From: Sordariomycetes sp. S80-01Y
Taxonomy: Eukaryota; Ascomycota; Sordariomycetes
DNA: 64,000 bases
Assembly (NCBI GenBank): GCA_037042185.1
Contig: JAXQJY010000029.1
Location: 1,426,001-1,490,000, forward strand
Direction of reading: 5' to 3'
Numbering within the stretch: position 1 is the first letter of the stretch; every line of letters begins with the position of its first letter. The notes beneath the pieces were generated by a model. The model searched no databases. It saw only the letters and a program-made list of their open reading frames with translations, and was not told the origin of the DNA. This document shows positions 23,001 to 35,009 of the stretch, one piece after another. The position numbers were made by a program, and so were the translations under genes.

Positions 23001-26000
23001 AGCGACAGAACTGTCCTCACTGCCCCTGAGAACGAGACGAACTCTCGCCTGCTCAGCATGCGACGCGATCTTGCACATGTTCTCTGCTTCAAACCGCTCT
23101 CATTCAACGAGATCACCAACAAACTTCCAGAGAAGTACTCCGAATCTGAGGATTTCCATCAGGTCCTCAACGAGATGGCCACCTTTAAGCCACCAGAGGG
23201 CGTTTCTGATGTGGGAACTTTCGAACTGAGGCCTGAGTTCTTCGAAGAAATTGACCCCTACATTGCCCACTACAACAAGAACCAACGAGAGGAATCTGAG
23301 ACGACCTACCGAAAGAAGATGGCTTTGAAGACAGGGAAGCCCATTGATGACATTGTATACGAGCCGCAGCCTCGTCCCATTGAAGCTGGTCTCTTCAAAG
23401 ACCTGAAAGCCTTCACGAGCACAGGGATGTTTAGCCAAATCATCTACTACTGCCTGTCTTATCCTCTGGGCGCGTCGACATTTACACCAAAGATCCCGTC
23501 GACTAGGCTCGAGACATTCCTCCAGGTTGTCCTTCATTTGATCCTGCTCGCGATTCACGAGGACGACAAAGACGAGAGCGATGTGTCGGAAGACTCACAG
23601 GAATCTTTTACCTACCTTGCGCTAACCAAGCGTGCCCGCATTAACGCTCCCAACAGCGAGCGTCAAGGCCGGACGATTGTTGCACTGCTAGACATGATTG
23701 CTTCGAGGGAAGAGTTTAAGTCAGCGCACCCCAAGGTTACTCTTGTTCTCAAGCGGCTCAAACAAAAGCGCCCTCTCACCTTCGAGCAAGCTTTCGTTAA
23801 TCTTGGCTTGTCTGTGGATCGAGTCAACACAGCCTCTCCTGCAACACACTCGGTCGAAGAGGACCGCGAGAGGAGGAAGCAGGCTGCCATGAGCCGCCAA
23901 GCAAAGGTCATGGCTCAGTTCCAGCAGCAACAGAAGAGCTTCATGGAAAATCAGGCGGAGATCGACTGGGGCTCCGATCTTGAAGATGAGGATGAGGATC
24001 TGGATCAGAGTGAAGGCCGCAAGCACACGTGGAAATACCCCACAGGCACGTGTATCCTATGCCAGGAGGACGCCGACGATCGACGTTTATATGGTACTTT
24101 TGCCATGATCAACGAGAGTCGAATCATGCGACAGACCGACTTCCAAGATCAGGACATTGTCCGAGAGGCATCACAAACACCCTGTAACCTCGATCGCTCG
24201 GCAGATGATATTCGACCTTTTGGTATAGCGCACGAGAACCGTCACATGGTGGAGAAGATCAACACGAAGGGTGAAACTTTCCTAGCTGAGCGACAGATCA
24301 TCGGCAAAGGCTTCAAAGCCACACAGTCACGGCCTGGACCTGTTGCCAGTGGCTGTGGGCACATGATGCATTACCGTTGCTTTGAGACGTATTACGATGC
24401 AACCAGCAGGAGGCATACGCACCAGATCGCACGACATCATCCAGAAGACACGAAGAGAAATGAGTTCGTTTGCCCTCTGTGCAAAGCTTTGGGCAACACG
24501 TTCCTGCCTATTGTATGGAAGGGCATCGAGGAATCTTATCCCAGCTATCTCCAACCGAAGGTCGGTTTTGCTGCGTTCCTCACCTCACACTGGAAGTCAT
24601 CTTCTGCCCTCGCCTCAGGCAAGGGTCCAGAGACTGACCCAAGGGGGTCCGCTGGTTTCTACACACCAAGTCTTCCTGGCAGCCTGGTCGAAGCCATCAT
24701 TGCCCCTGAGCCGACACCTGAGACGACATGGGGTGGTGACAGCGTGGAAGAGCGAGCCGCCACTCCCGAGCAACCACAGCAATTCACTGAACGATTGACG
24801 AGGATTCCTTCGCAGAGCAGTGACGGCGATTCTACTCCTGGCATGGTTGCGGCGCCTACCCCTGCTGATGCCATGGCTGCCGACCTGCTAGCAGCGTACA
24901 GACGTCTCAAGGGCACTTTTAAGAACAACCGCCTGAAGTCGAGACATGCGGATTACGTTAAGGACGGCGCCATAGACCAGCTACAAGGGAGCGACACTCT
25001 TGTTCAGGTTGTTGGATTCTCCATCTGCGCAGCGGAGATTCAACAGCGTGGTTTGGAAGCACAGGCTGGTTTCACGTTCCTCGACAAGATGCCTGAGCAA
25101 CAGCTGACGCACCTTCGCGTGCTTGCAGAAACTGCATCATCTTACATATCTATTGGAGCCCACCAAGGTGGGCAGAAGGCAAAGGTAATGGACGAGTTCC
25201 AGAAGGAGACCGAGCGACAAAAGTGCCAGCTGTTCATACATCAATACCTCGGCAGCGATGCACACTTCACTCGCAGGCCTCGAGACGAGTACCCGCCGCT
25301 ACTCAGTATCGACCCCTTTATCTTCCTCACGGAATGCTCTTATAACTTTGTCGCCGAGCAGAATCTTGAAATAGCACACGTTTTGAGGCTGTGCTACCTC
25401 GCGGAGATAGTCAAGGTCATCTTCCACATGGCCAGGAACATCCCGATAGAAGGCTGGATTCAGAAGCTCCAAAACCGGCAGACTCAGGATCCCGCCATCA
25501 ATAATTTTGCCGACTTTGCTGTTCAGGTGACAAAGTGCGCCCTGGACGCTCAAGGCGAGGTCCCCTTCAGGGATGAAGAAGTCGCCAACATTGGTTTCGC
25601 GCAGCCCGGCGTCGACAACCTAGAGGGATGGTATACATTTGTCAAGAAGTACGCTCTCGTCTTCTTGAGGAAGAGTATCCTTCTCCTGAACGTGAAGTTC
25701 GGCGTCGACTTCAGCAGCCACGTATCAAGCAATCCTGAGGCGGATGAACTCGACCGTCTCACCGAAGCACTCTGTGTTCCGACCTTTGATGAGATGTGTG
25801 CTGCCTTGACAACCAATTCGGGAGCATGCGACTGGCCAGAGGAGGTCAAGCCCCTGGTTGAGGGCTGGATCAGGCACCAGATGACTTGGCCCAAGGAGGA
25901 TAGCGACACCAGCAAATACGCATGCGTCAGTCACCCTGGTATCTTCGAGCTTATCGGCCTCCCAAAGACGTACGATACTTTGATTGAGGAGGCTACGAGG

Positions 26001-26482
26001 CGCAGATGTCCTACTACGGGTAAGGACTTGACAGATGCAGTCATTTGTCTCTTCTGCGGTGAGGTCTGCTGCGGTCAGAGTACGTGCTGTTTGAAGACAG
26101 GACCCGACGGCGGGTATTCTGAGAACATTCGCGTTGGGGGAGCTCAGCAGCATATGCAAAGGTATGCAAACATGCTACCTTGTTCACAAATACCTGCTAA
26201 CACTTGTAACACAGATGCCAACGTAACATCGGCGTCTTCCTCAACATCCGTAAATGCTCAACAATCTACCTCTTCCGTCTCGCTGGCTCCTACACCGCCG
26301 CGCCCTACATCGACAAGTATGGCGAGACAGACTTTCAACTCCGTCACGGAAGACAGCTTTTCTTGAACCAAAAGCGATATGATTCAATGATTCGCAACAC
26401 GGTTCTGGGCCACGGCGTTCCGTCTTTGATTAGCCGCAAGCTGGAGCAGGAGATTAACAACGGTGGTTGGGATACGCTCTGA
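20010..26482 (+). CDS. UBR1: UBR1-type N-recognin E3 ubiquitin ligase
   Basis: A 6152-base first exon (20010-26161) and a short second exon (26215-26482), joined with AG/A across a 53-base intron, give 2139 residues, a usual length for mould Ubr1. The UBR box (~88-148) shows CGHIFKNGEATYMCRTCG, CCLCARCF, HTGH and GCCDCGD, the zinc/type-1 N-degron pocket. A ClpS-like segment (EFSLVLWNDEKHNVQDVTDQV, ~235-260) recognises bulky N-termini. There is an acidic Asp/Glu and poly-Pro linker (~400-490). The RING-H2 is split: CILCQED (~1347), CGHMMHYRCFETYY (~1449) and CPLCKALGN (~1488). The C-terminal autoinhibitory region contains CLFCGEVCC...CCLKTG. The enzyme marks proteins with destabilising N-termini for the proteasome, with Rad6/Ubc2 as E2 in yeast. 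It lies near PRE4 and RPT4. Confidence 0.95.
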
Positions 26483-27044
26483 TGGGACAAGGCTGGAGAC
26501 GAGACAGCTACAGCAAGGGCTTCAATAGAAATACAGGGAGGGGTTCGGCGCATGAGAAGGTTGATGGAATCGTCTAGGTCGCTCTGTTTGTTCCTACTAG
26601 CAGTTGTGGTGCCAAGTTAGTCGTAGTTGTATGACAAGGAGTGCTTACTTAGAATGTGTACTCAAATATTTGGATGCGCTCACATCCCTACAGAGTGATG
26701 GACCAGGCGTTCCATCACACTCGATGTTAATCTCAGATATGTAAAGACTCTGTAAACCCTCTATACATTTTAAAAGATTCATTTCATCTGTTGCTATTAC
26801 TAATTGTGAGCTCCATGAAGGGTGTAGACACAGTAAATAAGCACAGTGCAAAGTGGGAGATCGCACCTTCGGAACTACCAATCAGCGAACACCTGCAGCC
26901 CGTCGCGTCCAAAGCGTGGCAGGCGAGAAACCTCACCTCACTCCCTTGACATCTTTACGACGGAATCCCCACGACGTCATCTCGAACGCTTCACAATACA
27001 ATTCTTTGGGTTGCGACGAAATAGAAGTGTGCAAACCCGACAAG
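26483..27044. promoter_or_regulatory. UBR1 3' region and NPL6 promoter with CCAAT box
   Basis: No gene recognised. A CCAATCAGCG element lies at 26878-26882 (core), ~165 bases before the NPL6 start and identical over ten bases to the element upstream of QCR9. The frame of NPL6 is open back to 26853 but has no ATG before 27045. Confidence 0.4.
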
Positions 27045-28978
27045 ATGCCTTCCGGGCGACGATCTGGGCGCGCAGCCGCCAGGAGGGCCACCGCTGCAAT
27101 GGGTAAGTTGAACCACCCTCGTTCTTTCCAAGATGCTGTCGACGACACTTGTTGGCCCTGTCCTGCGCGCGACATGGGAACGATCTGGGTGCAGCGCATT
27201 ATGCGCCTGCCTTCTCTCCATCTGAGCCATTCGTCGTCCACTTGTTGCGACTGGCAGGGAAGTGTCGCTCGCACCAGCGCACAAACATCGGGCGCAATGT
27301 GCTCCCCCAATAAGATCCGCATCAAGCTAACTCGCAACCCCCCCTCAGGCGAGCCTCCGAAAGGGTTTGAAGACGCGCAAGACCAGGATTCAGAGATGCC
27401 AGACCTCGACACCACCGCCGCCCTTGACGCCTCGGATGACGACCCAGAGCACGTCGAAGACGATGCCCCCGAAGATGATGATGGCACAGATAGAGATCAC
27501 AAAGACGACGACGACGACGACGACGCCTCGGTGCAGGAGAAGGAAGAGGAGGACGGGGAGCAGGACGCGAATGACTCCAACATTCCCATGCTGAGTGAAG
27601 ACCCAAGGGAGAGAAGCCCACCACCACCGGGGATGGTGCGGAAGAAAAGGCTTGGTAGACCGCCCAAGAACCGTCCTCCGGGCTGGGACCCCATGATGTT
27701 GGTACCTGCAGACGAGGTCCGCGATACGCCCAAGAAACGCGGCCGCGGCGGATACAGAGGGCGCGGTGGGCGAAAGGGAGGACCACCGGCACAGAAGACG
27801 GAGCAAGTCATCGATGCAGAGGGCACGACCGCTGAGATCGCCAACGACGAGTGCGTCCTCCCCGAAGACCCGGAGGGTGAGCAGAAGGTCGATAAGCTGG
27901 GTAATCTACAGGGGGGTCGTGACTACAGGTGCAGAATCTTCACGGTCCTGGGACGAGGAGAACGGCAATACATGTTGTCGACCGAGCCAGCGCGATGTGT
28001 TGGCTTCAGGGATTCATACCTCTTCTTCACGAAGCACCGCAAGCTGCACAAGATCATCGTGGACGACGATGAGAAGCGTGACATGATTGAGCGGGATATC
28101 ATTCCGCACTCATACAAGGGACGTTCGATAGGTATCGTCACAGCACGATCCGTTTTCCGCGAGTTTGGCGCGAGGATCATCGTGGGGGGAAAGTGTATCG
28201 TGGACGATTACCGTGTGGCGGACGCCAGGGCTGACGGCGCTGTGGAGGGTCAACTTGCTGATCCCAACGACAAGTTCACGCCAGGTGAGCCGTACAACAA
28301 GAACCAGTACGTTGCGTGGCATGGTGCCAGTGCCGTGTATCACACGAATCAACCGACGGTGCCAGTACCGAACGGGAAGCCAGTGTACACCAAGAGGAAG
28401 GTCAACGTAAATGATGTGAACTGGATGCTCGAACATGCTCGCGAAGCAAGGTAAGTCCTCCTCCTTTTCGGCTCGGAGCGTGACGGTGGCTAATAGATCA
28501 CAGCATATGGAACGCCAACATTAACGCTATAAGAAAGCTCAACAATGCTGGCGTCTACGACATCCACACCAACACGATGCAGTACCCAGCAACAATGCAA
28601 CCAACTCATGCGCGTATCGAGCAAGTCGCGCCAGAAGACGAGGTATCTACCTCAGAAGATACCATCTTCCCGCCCGTCGCTCACAAGATGGCTAAGAACT
28701 TCTACATCGCAGACACATACCTCGAGGCACCACCCGCGGGATTCACCTCGGCTGCCTGCGCCGGGAACGATCCAACTGACCTCCTTGCGCCGTTCAACGG
28801 GCTAGGCGCTGTGTCGGATGACATCAAAGACCTGCTGCCTCCTGAGTGCCGCACGGCCTTTGACAAGAGCCTAGGCGCGGAAAAGGAGTGGCAGAAGAGA
28901 TGGGGGCCTGAGAGCCAGACGATGAGTAGGCGGGAGCCTGTGATTGACAAGGCCATCGTGCCCTACAGCATGACCTAG
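27045..28978 (+). CDS. NPL6: RSC7/NPL6-type chromatin-remodelling complex subunit
   Basis: Three exons (27045-27102, 27349-28450, 28504-28978) give 544 residues. The N-terminus is Arg/Ala-rich, followed by a strongly acidic region (~25-95, including a run of Asp), an AT-hook-like LGRPPKNRPPG (~120) and an RG-rich KKRGRGGYRGRGGRKGG (~147). The CRC/RSC7 domain begins at ~209: GGRDYRCRIFTVLGRGERQY, LSTEPARCVGFRDSYLFFTK, IIPHSYKGRSIGIVTARSVF, REFGARIIVGG. After the second join comes IWNANINAIRKLNNAGVYDI and HTNTMQYP, typical of Npl6. It is a nuclear subunit of RSC-type SWI/SNF remodellers. Intron 1 is 246 bases, a multiple of three and free of stops in frame, so retention would insert 82 residues. 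A related gene lies at 58.7 kb. Confidence 0.87.
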
Positions 28979-30027
28979 ATGCCCTACGCTCGGGGCGCCA
29001 GGGCTGCAGCGTGTGGTGAGGTACTCGTTATTGGGCCTCGTCTACTTGGCAACCGGGTCCCTGGACTGCACAGCAGGCAGACGGCGATGACTGGTGTTGG
29101 TGCTATTTCGTTTCCGGCATGTTTGCGGCGATGGGAAGGGGCCGGACTCGGGAGTTTGGGGAGTTTGCACGGTGTTGCCTAGACCTATGAAGACCTTGGG
29201 CACAGACGTATCAATCAAGTCATAATTCTAATCGATCAGACCGCACTGAGTCAGACCCGACTATTGCGAGCTTCAACGAGCTTTCAAGCGAGTATTGCAC
29301 ACGCTGCACAGCCTTGACGGAGTCCGAGTCTTCCGCTCTGTAGTAACATAGGAATATTGACTCCGTGGTAGGTCGCTGCTGGAGACGGTCATCCAGTCAC
29401 CCAGCCGTCTAGACGCGCGGGACGCATTGCCTCGGCGAACCACCTGGAAAGAATGTGACCCTGATCTTGCCAGAAGGGCTGCCTGCCTGGCAGTTTGCCG
29501 ATCTAGGCTGCGTCAGAGAGCTTGGGTGTCACTCTGCTCTTCCGACCTCCTCTCTGTGAGATACATCATTCGGCCTCCAACCCAGACGCACCTCGTCAGG
29601 TCGGTCACGCTTGGCGACGCATGCACTGCAATTTAGTTAGGTAGGTAGCTCCGGTTTGGGCGCGTGGGTATATTCTCGGACAAGGGGTACCTTCTGGCGG
29701 CCTTCGATCGCAGGCGAGAATCGGGGGGTCCATCGCGGGTTATTCACGCAAAGTCCGCCCGACGGAACCAAGATGCACGCATGCTCTCTGCCGGCACAGA
29801 AAAAAAAGGGTTCGGGGTTACGTCGTCGAGATGAGAGGAGGGGATCTAGCGACAGGGGTTTGGAGTGGTATGGTGGTGATGCCCACCAGTGCTCGCACGC
29901 CACGCGGAGTCATGAGGAGGAACTCGGATGCCCGGTGGAGGCCGTTCTGGGTCCTGGGGATGAAAATCGTGTGCCGTTGTTTGAGGCAATGTAGTTGGAT
30001 GATCATGAGCAGTAGTGTCTCGAATTT

Positions 30028-30318
30028 TCACGCTCCGAACGGCAATGATGCCCATTCCAACGCCCAAGCTCGAAATAACCAACACGACAACAGGAAGCAA
30101 AGTAGCCCTAATGCTTTACCAACGATGGCTGGAGCTCTAAACAATAGTAAGAACACAGGCTCTCCGTACCTAGGTAGCCAGGCAATGAACTGTTCGTAAT
30201 TCACTCTGACCGCGGAGAAGCTGTCGAGTGTGACCTTCTTCTCTGCTACCGGGTAGCCTGTCGTGAGGACCGAGTGGATACCCACGAAGGGCTCACACCG
30301 CTCATGACTTTGATGCAT
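30028..30318 (-). CDS. hypothetical small membrane-like protein (weak)
   Basis: An ATG-started frame of 97 codons inside the gene-poor stretch gives 96 residues. The first ~60 are hydrophilic (including EKKVTLDSFSAVRVNYEQFI). Then comes a hydrophobic segment long enough to span a membrane once or twice (EPVFLLLFRAPAIVGKALGL and LLCFLLSCWLFRAW). It ends ASLPFGA. I recognise no family, see no good upstream signals and cannot exclude chance. It is listed because it is the most protein-like frame in this 6 kb stretch. Confidence 0.2.
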   Translation of the reverse strand: MHQSHERCEPFVGIHSVLTTGYPVAEKKVTLDSFSAVRVNYEQFIAWLPRYGEPVFLLLFRAPAIVGKALGLLCFLLSCWLFRAWALEWASLPFGA

Positions 30319-31729
30319 CTTTCAGTCGGGCATTCTGTGGGCCTTTGCGCGTGGAGAGTACTCCGACCAATGTTCCAGGCTTACAGAAAGCTGCAAGACG
30401 CCCTAGCCTGGAGACCAAAGAGGGGTACCCAACGAATGAAGGCCATCATCGTATGCGTTTGTTGCGGTGAGAGGCGTGATGTTCAGGCTGGCGTCGCCCG
30501 CTTGCCCGAGAGAGCAAGAGACATTGCCAAGTTTATTCACGGTGCAGAGGTGTCCTCGCTTTTGCCAGAACCGGGCGACGGCTACGCATACGATGAAACG
30601 CCACAGCAGTATGTTTCCTGGGCTATCTTTGCCCGTTTACCACGACCACGGCCCCTTCTGCGCGTCTCATACCGTAGCAGGGAATGTGCAGCCGACAAAT
30701 TCGGCTTGGAGTCTATACCGGTAAGTAGTGACTCCTATTCTGAAACGAATTGCCACCACCATATCATCTTGACCACATGGGGATCAGGGTCAGATCATCA
30801 GTAGCCTTGCTCGGTAGGTCGGGGCAGAGGTCACCACGCGCGCTGTCAGCCTAGCAGCGGCAACCAGATGGCCGGGTGGTCTGAGTGTGACTGTGTCTTT
30901 CAACATGATGCCGCCTGTCACAAAGGCCAGGTTGACATGCAGTGACAGCTGGAACTCCCGTAAGCTTGGTGAAATTCTGGTCTCGGCTCATTCCATTCGG
31001 GATCTTCATCACGGGAGTAGTCGCGGCTTGTCGGTGGGAACCATAACCTATAATGTTTGGAATCCTATTGGGCGACCGCCAACGCCCGGAGAGACAGCCT
31101 CAGAATCTGATATCAAATAATAGTGTGATGAGACCGCTTGACTTGGCGTCTTGTTGGTCCGCTAGAGGTTCAGCACCTCCTGTCTCCAGGCTGGCGGTGG
31201 CTGCTCGTTACTAATAACCGGAGCGAGCGATTCAAAGCCGATTGTGACCTCGGGGTTGGCCATCCTGTGACCGCCAGAGGCTGAGAGCGTCAGATTATGC
31301 CTGGGGCTTTTTCCTGAACAGCCGCAATTGAGGAACGCCGAACTCGGAAAGGGAGCCTAGCACACGCGTCTCGAAAGCCTGCACTGCGTACCTGGAGCGC
31401 GAAGACCACCTGGTTGCAACAGCTCATGCTTATGGAAAGCCCGATGGGTGTCGCCTTGTGTGAACTCGTGACATCGAGGACACGAGCCTGCAGGATCCCG
31501 AACTCAAACGTTGAAGCGGCAGAGCGGCGGGCGAGCCTCGGAGGTGCGAAACCACACAGGCTGCTAGCTTCGTATGGCTGCTACTGGCGCGCAATTTGCG
31601 AAGGGTGTTCGGCGCTTGGGTGAACCAACCCTGCATCATTAGTCTGCCCGATACTTTGCTCGTTTTGAATCAACATGATGTCCCGGACAGAGTTTCCAAG
31701 GCAAGGCCGGGCTCGATCCCAACGCGCAA

Positions 31730-31752
31730 GAAAAAAATTAAAAAAAAAAAAA
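31730..31752 (+). repeat. A-rich run
   Basis: A near-homopolymeric A tract interrupted by TT. It may be a simple-sequence tract or the remnant tail of a reverse-transcribed insert, but no LINE/SINE body was recognised next to it. Confidence 0.6.
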
Positions 31753-33200
31753 TTTGACCTGGTCGCTAATGAGTCAGGTGTACGGTCGAACTTTGACTTT
31801 GAGCAAGGCGTCGGTCGTCGTTTCCGTTGGGGTGGTCAAAATTTAGAAGTGAACCCGCTGTAACCTAACCCGTAATCAGGATACGCTAAGGTGCAAATTT
31901 GCGGAGGGAAAAGTAGGAAGGATTCAGCGGTTCTTTTTTTGGTGGCAGTGGGATCATCGGCTTCCAGACCCTGATATCCCGGCCCCAGGTTGCAGCAGAC
32001 CAGTGCACTGCCAGTGGTCATGGGAAGTGGTGACGCTGTTGTGGTTGCGCGCTCCGGGTTGCCTTCCTCCAGACTTCTACGTACACTTGAGACTCATTAG
32101 CCAAAGCACAGCTTTGTATTCTCCTTGTTGCTCCCATTGTCAAGTGAAGATCACGGTAATAGTAATCTTGCAGCAGACACAGCAGCCGCGGGGATGTACT
32201 ACTGTATTGAACGAAATCTAAATCAATCCTGGACCGTCAATTGCCACCCAACTACGGAGGATAGTGCCGTGCGTCATCTTTGTCTGAGATGGATGAAGGC
32301 GGCGAGTTGATGTTCCGCGTTAAACAGTTCTGGTTGGCCTGCCACAAGTGCCAGTGGATGTCGCGTGAATTTGGATTGTGGTGGGTGGCTTGAACGGTTC
32401 CGACGCCGCGGCCTGAGACTTAGCTGTCATTAGTGAGGGCTTGCTGTCGTCGGTGGCGCTTCGCCGCTGGATATTAACTAATGAGACCCTGATTGACGAT
32501 GCTTCGGACGGGAGCGGGCGGAAGAGACTCGTCAAAGACAGAAGGCTTTGACACCCCCGATGACTGCGAGGAGGGTCTAAGGTAGTTGAGAAGAAAGCCC
32601 AGGCAAGCCATCGACTTTCCACGTTCCCTCGGGAGGCTCACTGTCGCCCAGCTTCGAGTCGGGCTGAGGGTCGGGTGTTCCTTCCCTCGAAATCTTCATG
32701 GCGTGAGTCCGTGACCAAGATGGAAGCCGCGGACGGTGATGCGACTGCTTGGAAATTGCGCCTCTCTCAGTTGACTCCCACTGAGCAGGTCCCACGCCCC
32801 AGGAACACCGCTGACCACGCGGTGCGCCAGTGACCTGCAGGCAGGCGCAGGAAAGGTACCCTTTGCGCGCAACGGGGCTGGGAATGACTTTGCAGAAAAC
32901 GCGCACTCTGTCCTTCGAGATGGTACATCTGTCATTGGACAGCAACCGTCAACCTGGACAGAAGCTTGGGAGCGAAAGACGCCGCAATGGGAGGGAGAAG
33001 TGATCGAGATATTTTGTCAGATCGTCGCCACCTCGCACGGATCTTGGCGGTGGAGCCAGACCCCCTTTCGGAGCAACGCCCCCTCGACCCTTCCCCTTTC
33101 ACGACTCGGAGTCCTGTCAGTGGTGCTGTCATGACCGCCCGAGCCGAGGGTTCTGTGCCTGCAGCGCCTCGTACGGAGTAGTTCCAAACCGCTCATTTCC

Positions 33201-35009
33201 TTGCCAACGCGTCCCCGTTCTGGCGTGTTGAGTTTTGACAGCGAAGATTGCGCGGTTTAAAATTGTGCACGGCTCGTCGAGATTCGCACCGACCCCATCT
33301 CGCTCAGACTACCAGCCATTTGTTGTGTGTTTTTGTTGGCGGCAGCCAGGTGAGGTGAGGCGAGGCAAAGGCGATGCGTGTCCACATTCCTTTGAGCAAC
33401 AGCATGAGGTGAGCAACACGACAAGGCAAGACACCGATGACTCCATCACACCATGCCCTCATACCCTGCCTCCTTCGCCCTAGGCTCCCCTCGGGATGCA
33501 AAGTGACTACAGAGCACGGCCAACGGGCAGCGGGAGAGGAGGTTACCAGTTGCCATGCCAGGTGCCAGGCCCAGGTGCCAGGCCAGGCTGAGGAGCAGCA
33601 AATTGGAGTGCGAGGTGGAGTGGATGGACCCGTGGTCACCACCCCAGCCACTGACATGGTTGGAATCTACTCGTAACACCCTGTGCGCATTTCGCTGTCC
33701 AACGGCAGCACTGCTGGTGCTAAAGTGGACTGGGCTTTCATCATCCTCGCCTCTCTTCCGTCCCATCCCACACATCCTGGCACTCCTCCAGTCCTCTCAC
33801 CTCAGGCAGTCCACCCATGCCAGGCCATCATCTGCTGCAGACCCGTTCCCACGCAGCAGCAGACGCTAGTGACTTTTGCTGGTCCGTGGTCCGTGGTCAG
33901 TGGTCATCATCCACACTCGCACCCACCGCTGATGCTGGCGACCGGGGCTTGGCTTGGTTCTGGCAGTGGTTCATGTCCATCCTCATCCTCTCTTCTTAGG
34001 CCCTCTCTCCCCAAGAGTCTCTTCCCACCTCCCTCCAACCCTTTCCCTCCCTATCCGCCCTACCTCTTCCTCACCATTGACCACCTCGAATCCGCCAAAT
34101 TTCGACAAGCCGAGTCAACAGCAGTACTTGTTCGTTGACTTTCGGGTTCAGGTGTCTTTTGTGTGCGACCTCTCCTTTCGCCCTCCGTCGTCGATCTCGA
34201 GTGTCGGGCCCCGTTTACTCTCGGTGCAATTGACTGGGACAAAGCAGCACGGCACAATACTGCTCTTTTCTCTCCTCTCAACCTTGCTGGCCCGGCCTCG
34301 GACTCTACGGTTCTCCCTACGACATCTGTTTTCCTTTTAGGTGAGTTTTTCTCTGTTCTCGACCCGTCGACGCCTCCAACACGACACTACGGCTCTGCCT
34401 AGAGACCCCTTCGGGACAAGCACGTAGCCGATCATGCTTTCGAGATGGGCAAGGCAAGGCGCAGTCTGGCAATTTGACAAGAGCTTGCGAACATAGCGCC
34501 TGATTGAAGCATCTTGCCTCGATTCTCTGCCTGCCTCGTCTACCAGTCGACGTGCACCTCGGCAAGCCAACATTTTCTGCATCTGCCATCTTTGGCGGCA
34601 CGATCTGCACTCCTGCGCCCGGCGTTCTCGAGTGTTCGGAAGCACATCATATCCTTGCTCCAAATCAGATTGCTAACGGCGTCGGCTTCACCAGATTCAA
34701 CGGTGTTGTGCATTTTCACGATACGATACCTTTCTCACGACTTGGGTATAACCCACTACGACACGCGAACATTTACAACTAGACGACCTCACGAAATCCT
34801 CAACCACCGTCGTTCCTGTTCGACCCAGCAACACTCTGGTCAATAAATGGCGAAACGGTCTTGTTGAAGGTCAGCCGACTTCTTCTCCCGCTCCGCCACG
34901 AGATCTTGAGACACGCTCGCAATAATATCTCCTTGCGACCGTTGCCTCAAGTCTTCCTTCTCCGACAAAGGTCTGTGTGATCTTCGTCGGACACCCTCCA
35001 ACCATCATC
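33201..35009 (+). promoter_or_regulatory. long pyrimidine-rich upstream/leader region of the CLG1-like gene
   Basis: The ~1.8 kb before the cyclin start are rich in C and T (for example the stretch 33960-34080) with many short ATG frames. A TTTTAG/GTGAGT splice-like junction occurs at ~34335-34345. This is the appearance of a long transcribed 5' leader, perhaps with leader introns, as seen in front of fungal regulatory genes. No conserved coding sequence is evident. The interpretation is inference. Confidence 0.35.
33552..33590 (+). repeat. short tandem repeat (CCAGGTGCCAGGC type)
   Basis: Imperfect copies of GCCAGGTGCCAGGCC follow one another for ~38 bases. It lies in the presumed promoter or leader of the cyclin gene. 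Confidence 0.6.

Larger units (their letters stand above)
28979..33200. other. gene-poor stretch, left part
   Basis: No recognised gene over ~4.2 kb. Open frames are short and mostly lack ATG starts. Features seen are a CTTAGG/TACCTAGGTA palindrome at ~30167-30176, a TTAGGTAGGTAG word at ~29636, and an A-rich run at 31730-31752. The composition varies between GC-rich and mixed, without the extreme AT-richness of heavy repeat-induced mutation. It may hold long non-coding transcripts or decayed sequence. Confidence 0.4.

Noticed and set aside
30865-30885. tRNA A-box-like GATGGCCGGGTGGTC
   Set aside because: No B box or acceptor-stem pairing follows within tRNA distance.
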